DNA from: Brenneria goodwinii
GTDB taxonomy: Bacteria; Pseudomonadota; Gammaproteobacteria; Enterobacterales; Enterobacteriaceae
Length of the DNA: 64,000 bases
NCBI RefSeq assembly: GCF_002291445.1
Contig: NZ_CP014137.1
Location: forward strand, 248,001 to 312,000
Direction: 5' to 3'
The position numbers were made by a program, and so were the translations under genes. The notes under the pieces were generated by a model. It was not told the DNA's origin and searched no databases. It saw nothing but the letters and a program-made list of their open reading frames with translations. Shown here in pieces: positions 59,679 through 64,000 of the stretch (positions are counted from its first letter, which is position 1; each line of letters begins with the position of its first letter).

Positions 59679-61040
59679 ATGTTTGAAAATTTAACCGATC
59701 GACTATCGCGCACATTGCGCAATATCAGCGGCCGCGGGCGGTTGACTGAAGACAATATAAAAGAAACGCTGCGCGAAGTTCGCATGGCGTTGCTTGAAGC
59801 CGACGTCGCCTTACCCGTGGTGCGAGAGTTTATTAACCGGGTAAAAGAGCGGGCTGTTGGTCATGAGGTAAACAAAAGCCTGACCCCAGGGCAAGAGTTC
59901 GTCAAGATCGTTAAGAATGAACTTGTCAGTTCGATGGGGGATGTTAATGCTGAATTAGACCTCGCCGCCCAGCCGCCGGCCGTGGTGTTGATGGCGGGTC
60001 TGCAAGGGGCGGGGAAAACCACCAGCGTTGGTAAATTAGGTAAGTTTCTCAAAGAAAAACAAAAGAAAAAAGTGCTGGTGGTTTCTGCCGACGTATACCG
60101 CCCGGCGGCCATCAAGCAGTTGGAAACGCTGGCGCAAAGCGTCGGGGTCGATTTTTTCCCGTCGGATGCGCAGGAAAAACCGATCGATATCGTCAGCCGG
60201 GCGCTGCAGCACGCCAAGCTGAAGTTCTATGATGTGCTGTTAGTCGATACCGCCGGGCGTCTCCATGTCGATGATGCCATGATGGATGAAATCAAACAGG
60301 TTCACGCGGCGATTCGCCCGGTAGAAACGCTGTTTGTCGTTGACGCCATGACCGGGCAGGATGCCGCGAATACGGCAAAGGCCTTCAATGAAGCATTGCC
60401 GCTAACCGGGGTTATCCTCACCAAAATTGATGGCGATGCTCGCGGCGGTGCGGCGTTGTCTATACGGCATATCACCGGTAAGCCAATCAAGTTCCTCGGC
60501 GTTGGCGAAAAAACGGAAGCGCTGGAACCGTTTTATCCAGAGCGTGTCGCCTCGCGTATTCTTGGCATGGGCGATGTCTTGTCCCTTATCGAGGATATTG
60601 AAAGTAAGGTTGACCGGACTCAGGCGGAGAAACTTGCCAAGAAGCTGAAAAAGGGCGACGGATTCGATCTGACCGATTTTCTGGAACAGCTGAAACAGAT
60701 GCGCAATATGGGCGGCATGGCCAGCCTGATGGGCAAAATGCCCGGCATGGGGCAGTTGCCCGATAATGTGAAGTCGCAGATGGATGACAAGGTTCTGGTG
60801 CGGATGGAAGCGATCATTAATTCCATGACGCATCAGGAACGGGCGAAGCCCGAGATTATTAAAGGTTCGCGGAAACGCCGCATCGCGACGGGTTCCGGGA
60901 TGCAGGTGCAGGATGTCAATCGTCTTCTGAAGCAGTTCGATGATATGCAACGGATGATGAAGAAAATGAAAAATGGCGGCCTGGCGAAAATGATGCGCGG
61001 TATGAAAGGTATGATGCCGCCAGGGTTTCCGGGGCGTTAA
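59679..61040 (+). CDS. ffh: Signal recognition particle protein Ffh
   Basis: A 453-residue SRP GTPase. It binds 4.5S RNA and signal sequences and delivers nascent membrane proteins to FtsY. N domain at 1-85, G domain with GLQGAGKTT P-loop, DTAGRL and TKIDGDARGG, and a methionine-rich M domain (MRNMGGMASLMGKMPGMGQL and MQRMMKKMKNGGLAKMMRGM). Intact. Confidence 0.98.
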   Translation: MFENLTDRLSRTLRNISGRGRLTEDNIKETLREVRMALLEADVALPVVREFINRVKERAVGHEVNKSLTPGQEFVKIVKNELVSSMGDVNAELDLAAQPPAVVLMAGLQGAGKTTSVGKLGKFLKEKQKKKVLVVSADVYRPAAIKQLETLAQSVGVDFFPSDAQEKPIDIVSRALQHAKLKFYDVLLVDTAGRLHVDDAMMDEIKQVHAAIRPVETLFVVDAMTGQDAANTAKAFNEALPLTGVILTKIDGDARGGAALSIRHITGKPIKFLGVGEKTEALEPFYPERVASRILGMGDVLSLIEDIESKVDRTQAEKLAKKLKKGDGFDLTDFLEQLKQMRNMGGMASLMGKMPGMGQLPDNVKSQMDDKVLVRMEAIINSMTHQERAKPEIIKGSRKRRIATGSGMQVQDVNRLLKQFDDMQRMMKKMKNGGLAKMMRGMKGMMPPGFPGR

Positions 61041-61142
61041 TCGCAGGAAATCGGTTGAATAGACAAAGCATCTCAAGTTTATACGCTTTAGATTGCTTTT
61101 TGCGCCAAAATGAGTAAGATCTTGGGGCTTTTTATATGACAC

Positions 61143-61168
61143 TGGGCCCCGTTCCTCGATGGGGCCCG
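61143..61168 (+). promoter_or_regulatory. Leader hairpin before rpsP
   Basis: GGGCCCC / GGGGCCC stem with a 10-nt loop 28 bases before rpsP, followed by GGTTGTTTTATT. It may be an ffh terminator or an attenuator of the rpsP operon. Confidence 0.65.
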
Positions 61169-61195
61169 GTTGTTTTATTAACTAAAGAGGATGTT

Positions 61196-61444
61196 ATGGT
61201 AACAATTCGTTTGGCACGTGGCGGCGCGAAAAAACGCCCGTTTTATCAAGTTGTCGTGACCGATAGCCGCAATGCGCGCGATGGTCGCTTCATTGAGCGC
61301 GTAGGCTTCTTCAACCCGATCGCAACCGGTCAGGCAGAAGCTCTGCGTTTAGATCTGGATCGAATCGAACATTGGGTTGGTCTGGGTGCAACGGTTTCTG
61401 ATCGCGTAACTTCGCTGATCAAAGACGCAAAAAAAGCAGCGTAA
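61196..61444 (+). CDS. rpsP: Ribosomal protein bS16
   Basis: The start is the ATG at 61196 (AAGAGG before it), giving 82 residues, the normal size. MVTIRLARGGAKKRPFYQVV, RNARDGRFIERVGFFNPIA are conserved. It binds 16S rRNA in the small subunit. First gene of the rpsP-rimM-trmD-rplS operon. Confidence 0.98.
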   Translation: MVTIRLARGGAKKRPFYQVVVTDSRNARDGRFIERVGFFNPIATGQAEALRLDLDRIEHWVGLGATVSDRVTSLIKDAKKAA

Positions 61445-61462
61445 TCTGTTGCGGTGGTGGCA

Positions 61463-62011
61463 ATGAGCAAGCAACTCAGCCCGACAGATCCCGTTAATCC
61501 CATCGTATTGGGTAAAATGGGGTCGACTTATGGCATCCGAGGTTGGCTCAGAGTGTTTTCATCCACCGAAGATGCTGAAAGCATTTTTGATTATCAACCT
61601 TGGTTCATCCAGACAAAAAGCGGTTGTCAGCTTGTCGAAATTGAAAGCTGGAAACACCATAATCAGGATCTAATCATCAAGATTAAGGGTGTTGACGATC
61701 GTGAAGCGGCAAACTTACTGACTAATTGCGAAATTATCGTCGATTCGTCGCAGTTGCCCGATCTGGATGAAGGTGATTATTACTGGAAGGATCTTATTGG
61801 CTGTCAGGTCGTAACCGTAGCAGGTTATCAACTGGGGAAAGTCATTGATATGATGGAAACCGGTTCAAACGATGTGATGGTGGTAAGAGCTAACCTGAAA
61901 GATGCCTTTGGGGTCAAGGAGCGGCTGATTCCGTTCCTCACTGAACAGGTTATTAAGCGTGTTGACCTTTCTGCTCAAACTATTGAAGTAGATTGGGATC
62001 CTGGTTTTTGA
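61463..62011 (+). CDS. rimM: 16S rRNA processing factor RimM
   Basis: The start is ATG 61463, giving 182 residues, as in E. coli. VLGKMGSTYGIRGWLRVFSS and the PRC-barrel region (DLIGCQVVTVAGYQLGKV, ERLIPFLTEQVIKRVDL) are visible. It helps maturation of the 30S head with S19. In operon with rpsP and trmD. Confidence 0.97.
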   Translation: MSKQLSPTDPVNPIVLGKMGSTYGIRGWLRVFSSTEDAESIFDYQPWFIQTKSGCQLVEIESWKHHNQDLIIKIKGVDDREAANLLTNCEIIVDSSQLPDLDEGDYYWKDLIGCQVVTVAGYQLGKVIDMMETGSNDVMVVRANLKDAFGVKERLIPFLTEQVIKRVDLSAQTIEVDWDPGF

Positions 62012-62049
62012 ACTCTGAATTGACCGGCAGTATTAAGTGGAACGAGACT

Positions 62050-62805
62050 ATGTGGATTGGGGTTATTAGCCTGTTTCCAGAGATGTTCCGCGCAATTACT
62101 GATTACGGAGTCACTGGCCGGGCAGTTAAAAATGGCCTGCTGAGCGTACAGTATTGGAGTCCGAGAGACTTCACTTACGATCGGCATCGTACCGTGGACG
62201 ATCGCCCTTATGGCGGCGGTCCCGGAATGCTGATGATGGTGCAACCCTTGCGGGATGCGATTCAGGCAGCAAAAGTAGCGGCAGGCGAAGGTGCTAAAGT
62301 GATCTATTTATCACCTCAGGGTCGTAAATTAGATCAGCAAGGCGTGCGTCAACTCGCGGCAAACCAGAAAATGATTCTGGTTTGTGGTCGGTACGAGGGA
62401 ATTGATGAGCGCGTAATTAAAACCGAAATTGATGAAGAATGGTCAATAGGCGATTACGTTCTCAGCGGTGGGGAATTACCGGCAATGACCCTGATTGATT
62501 CTGTGTCCCGGTTTATACCGGGGGTTCTGGGTCATCAGGATTCGGCAGAAGAGGATTCTTTCGCTGATGGATTGTTGGATTGCCCCCATTTCACTCGTCC
62601 TGAAGTGTTGGCAGGTATGGATGTTCCGCCAGTTTTACTGTCAGGCAACCATGCTGAAATACGTCGTTGGCGTTTGAAGCAGTCGCTGGGCCGAACCTGG
62701 CTTAGAAGACCTGAACTTCTGAAAAGCCTAGCTCTGACTGACGAGCAAGCAAAGTTGCTGGCTGAATTTCAACAGGAATATCAGTCCGGGCAACAACAGT
62801 ATTAG
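62050..62805 (+). CDS. trmD: tRNA (guanine37-N1)-methyltransferase TrmD
   Basis: The start is ATG 62050, giving 251 residues. SPOUT-type enzyme with the trefoil-knot motifs LVCGRYEGIDERV and IGDYVLSGGELPAM. It methylates G37 of tRNAs and prevents frameshifting. It is translated from the rpsP operon, 38 bases after rimM. Confidence 0.98.
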   Translation: MWIGVISLFPEMFRAITDYGVTGRAVKNGLLSVQYWSPRDFTYDRHRTVDDRPYGGGPGMLMMVQPLRDAIQAAKVAAGEGAKVIYLSPQGRKLDQQGVRQLAANQKMILVCGRYEGIDERVIKTEIDEEWSIGDYVLSGGELPAMTLIDSVSRFIPGVLGHQDSAEEDSFADGLLDCPHFTRPEVLAGMDVPPVLLSGNHAEIRRWRLKQSLGRTWLRRPELLKSLALTDEQAKLLAEFQQEYQSGQQQY

Positions 62806-62873
62806 GTGGTCGTCCAGGCATGACCTGACGTGACGAACCCAAATATCAGTTTACCTAGGGTAAGAGACATATT

Positions 62874-63221
62874 ATGAGCAACATTATTAAGCAAATTGAA
62901 CAAGAACAGATGAAGCAGGACGTACCTGCATTTCGTCCGGGTGATACCGTAGAAGTGAAGGTATGGGTTGTTGAAGGTAGCAAAAAACGTCTGCAGGCAT
63001 TCGAGGGCGTGGTTATCGCTATTCGTAACCGCGGTCTGCATTCTGCATTCACTGTTCGTAAGATTTCTAACGGCGAAGGTGTAGAACGTGTTTTCCAAAC
63101 ACATTCTCCAGTAGTGGATAGCATTACTGTTAAACGTCGTGGTGCCGTACGTAAAGCCAAATTGTACTACCTGCGTGAACGCACTGGTAAGTCTGCCCGT
63201 ATTAAAGAGCGTCTTAACTAA
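62874..63221 (+). CDS. rplS: Ribosomal protein bL19
   Basis: A 115-residue protein of normal length (FRPGDTVEVKVWVVEGSKKR, EGVVIAIRNRGLHSAFTVRK, ARIKERL end). It sits at the subunit interface. Last gene of the operon; a terminator follows. Confidence 0.98.
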   Translation: MSNIIKQIEQEQMKQDVPAFRPGDTVEVKVWVVEGSKKRLQAFEGVVIAIRNRGLHSAFTVRKISNGEGVERVFQTHSPVVDSITVKRRGAVRKAKLYYLRERTGKSARIKERLN

Positions 63222-63260
63222 TAGCGCGCTTTCGCAACATCCGAAAGTAATTAGTTATCA

Positions 63261-63290
63261 GGGGTTTAGCCATCGGCTAAACCCTTTTTT
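63261..63290 (+). terminator. Terminator of the rpsP-rplS operon
   Basis: GGGTTTAGC / GCTAAACCC stem with loop CATCG-like and six T bases. Confidence 0.92.
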
Positions 63291-63318
63291 CATCGCCACT
63301 CTGCCGCCTTCCTATCCG

Positions 63319-63666
63319 TTAATTTATGCCTTGTTGCCACAGTGCGCGTAATTGTTCGGCATTGGCGACGCCATCACAACTGGCGGGGAAATTTTTGCCG
63401 GCTTTTCCCCACTCATGCATATTCTCGGTTTGGCAAAAGGCCGCCTGCCCTGCGTTGTATCCGAATAAATAGGACTCACGATCTACCTGGGGATCGCCGA
63501 ACCACTCCGCCAGCGTACTATTATCTTTGACCACCATGCCGGATACGGCGTCTTTGTAACCCGCATCGTACCAGAAGTTTTTTTCTCCATTAACCGTTGG
63601 CGCAGAGGCGTTGTTTTGGCACCCGGTGATAAAAAGAATTACAGCCAGAATATAACTGTATTTCAT
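63319..63666 (-). CDS. YfiL-like lipoprotein (DUF2799 type)
   Basis: The start is ATG 63666, where MKYSYILAVILFITGCQNNA is a lipoprotein signal (TGC lipobox); the upstream codons lack support. The 115-residue product contains FWYDAGYKDAVSGMVVKDNS, YLFGYNAGQAAFCQ and a final FPASCDG, the tandem Y-x-x-G-Y pattern of DUF2799. It resembles YfiL, which lies near rplS in E. coli. Function unknown. Confidence 0.75.
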   Translation of the reverse strand: MKYSYILAVILFITGCQNNASAPTVNGEKNFWYDAGYKDAVSGMVVKDNSTLAEWFGDPQVDRESYLFGYNAGQAAFCQTENMHEWGKAGKNFPASCDGVANAEQLRALWQQGIN

Positions 63667-63715
63667 AACCGAACCTGTCATCAGTGTGGGCATGTCCATA
63701 AAAATCACACTATTT

Positions 63716-64000
63716 TTATGCGATGCCTAGTTTTTCTTTTAACAATTTCAGATAACGACGACTTACCGGAATATGTTTGCCCGTGTTGGTGAGCACTTCT
63801 GCCGCACCGTTTTCCATCAGTTGAATCTCTTTCAGTAGATCCGTATTGACCATATATTTCCTGTGGCAACGCACAAAGGGGGTTTTTTCTTCCAACGTTT
63901 TTAGCGAGAGCTGGGTATAACCCGACTCGTTTACACCAACAACATGCACTCCGCTAAGTTCAGAACTGAGATATTCAACCTCATCGACCTTAAGTAAAAA
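63716..64000 (-). CDS. btsR: BtsR (YehT) response regulator, C-terminal LytTR part
   Basis: Minus-strand frame open to the window edge. The residues match the LytTR DNA-binding domain of E. coli BtsR (FLLKVDEVEYLSSELSGVHV, then LSLKTLEEKTPFVRCHRKYMVN and IPVSRRYLKLLKEKLG). With kinase BtsS it senses pyruvate and induces a transporter gene. The receiver domain lies beyond the window. Confidence 0.88.
   Translation of the reverse strand, partial: FLLKVDEVEYLSSELSGVHVVGVNESGYTQLSLKTLEEKTPFVRCHRKYMVNTDLLKEIQLMENGAAEVLTNTGKHIPVSRRYLKLLKEKLGIA

Overview
The window is an enterobacterial chromosome, most likely Pectobacteriaceae (Pectobacterium, Dickeya, Brenneria or Lonsdalea type). The evidence is two conserved core blocks: proB'-proA-tRNA-Thr(CGT) on the left, and pncC-recA-recX-alaS-csrA-tRNA-Ser-3x tRNA-Arg-yqaB-yqaA-gshA-luxS-ypjD-ffh-rpsP-rimM-trmD-rplS on the right, ending in a btsR (yehT) fragment. 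The genus is inferred from gene content and protein resemblance; no search was run.

About 44 kb of AT-rich accessory DNA separates the blocks. Positions 1775-37723 look like one integrative, mobilizable island inserted in the 3' end of the tRNA-Thr gene. It has a P4-type integrase, an AlpA-like regulator, GGGGGTAT arm-type motifs at both ends, and an imperfect copy of the tRNA 3' end at 37706-37723. It carries plasmid-like functions: two winged-helix RepL-like proteins around a 1.3-kb repeat-rich region, a MOBQ (MobA/MobL) relaxase with an RSF1010-like oriT hairpin, and a TraD-like accessory protein. It also encodes an H-NST-like truncated H-NS, a full-length H-NS paralogue, a cassette of type IVb pilin genes with no assembly genes, and several toxin-antitoxin pairs (YafNO, a YafO-like toxin with an unfamiliar partner, a convergent RelE/HigB-HigA pair). 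Several P-loop NTPase or nuclease genes look like phage defence: a KAP NTPase operon with a HEPN-like protein and a membrane protein, a solitary PD-(D/E)xK protein, and two large stand-alone ATPases.

Positions 37724-46160 are a graveyard of further integrations: an intact IS3-family element, a Septu-like PtuA/PtuB pair with a DUF6602-like gene, two decayed integrases, a 223-bp copy of the island's own integrase promoter and first 18 codons, a VOC-like gene, and fused remnants of a related relaxase and YafO. At least two related islands therefore used the same tRNA gene.

The remaining right part (46343-64000) is ordinary housekeeping DNA. Notable points are a LexA box that fills the recA promoter spacer and a tandem array of tRNA-Arg(ACG) genes, each followed by a spacer ending in a copy of the tRNA 3' end.

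The best candidates for undescribed biology are the HEPN/membrane/KAP operon (22949-26410), the orphan pilin cassette on a mobilizable element (29649-33581), the YafO-like toxin with an unrelated partner (12013-12993), and the palindrome array with about 22-bp spacing at 33647-33813.
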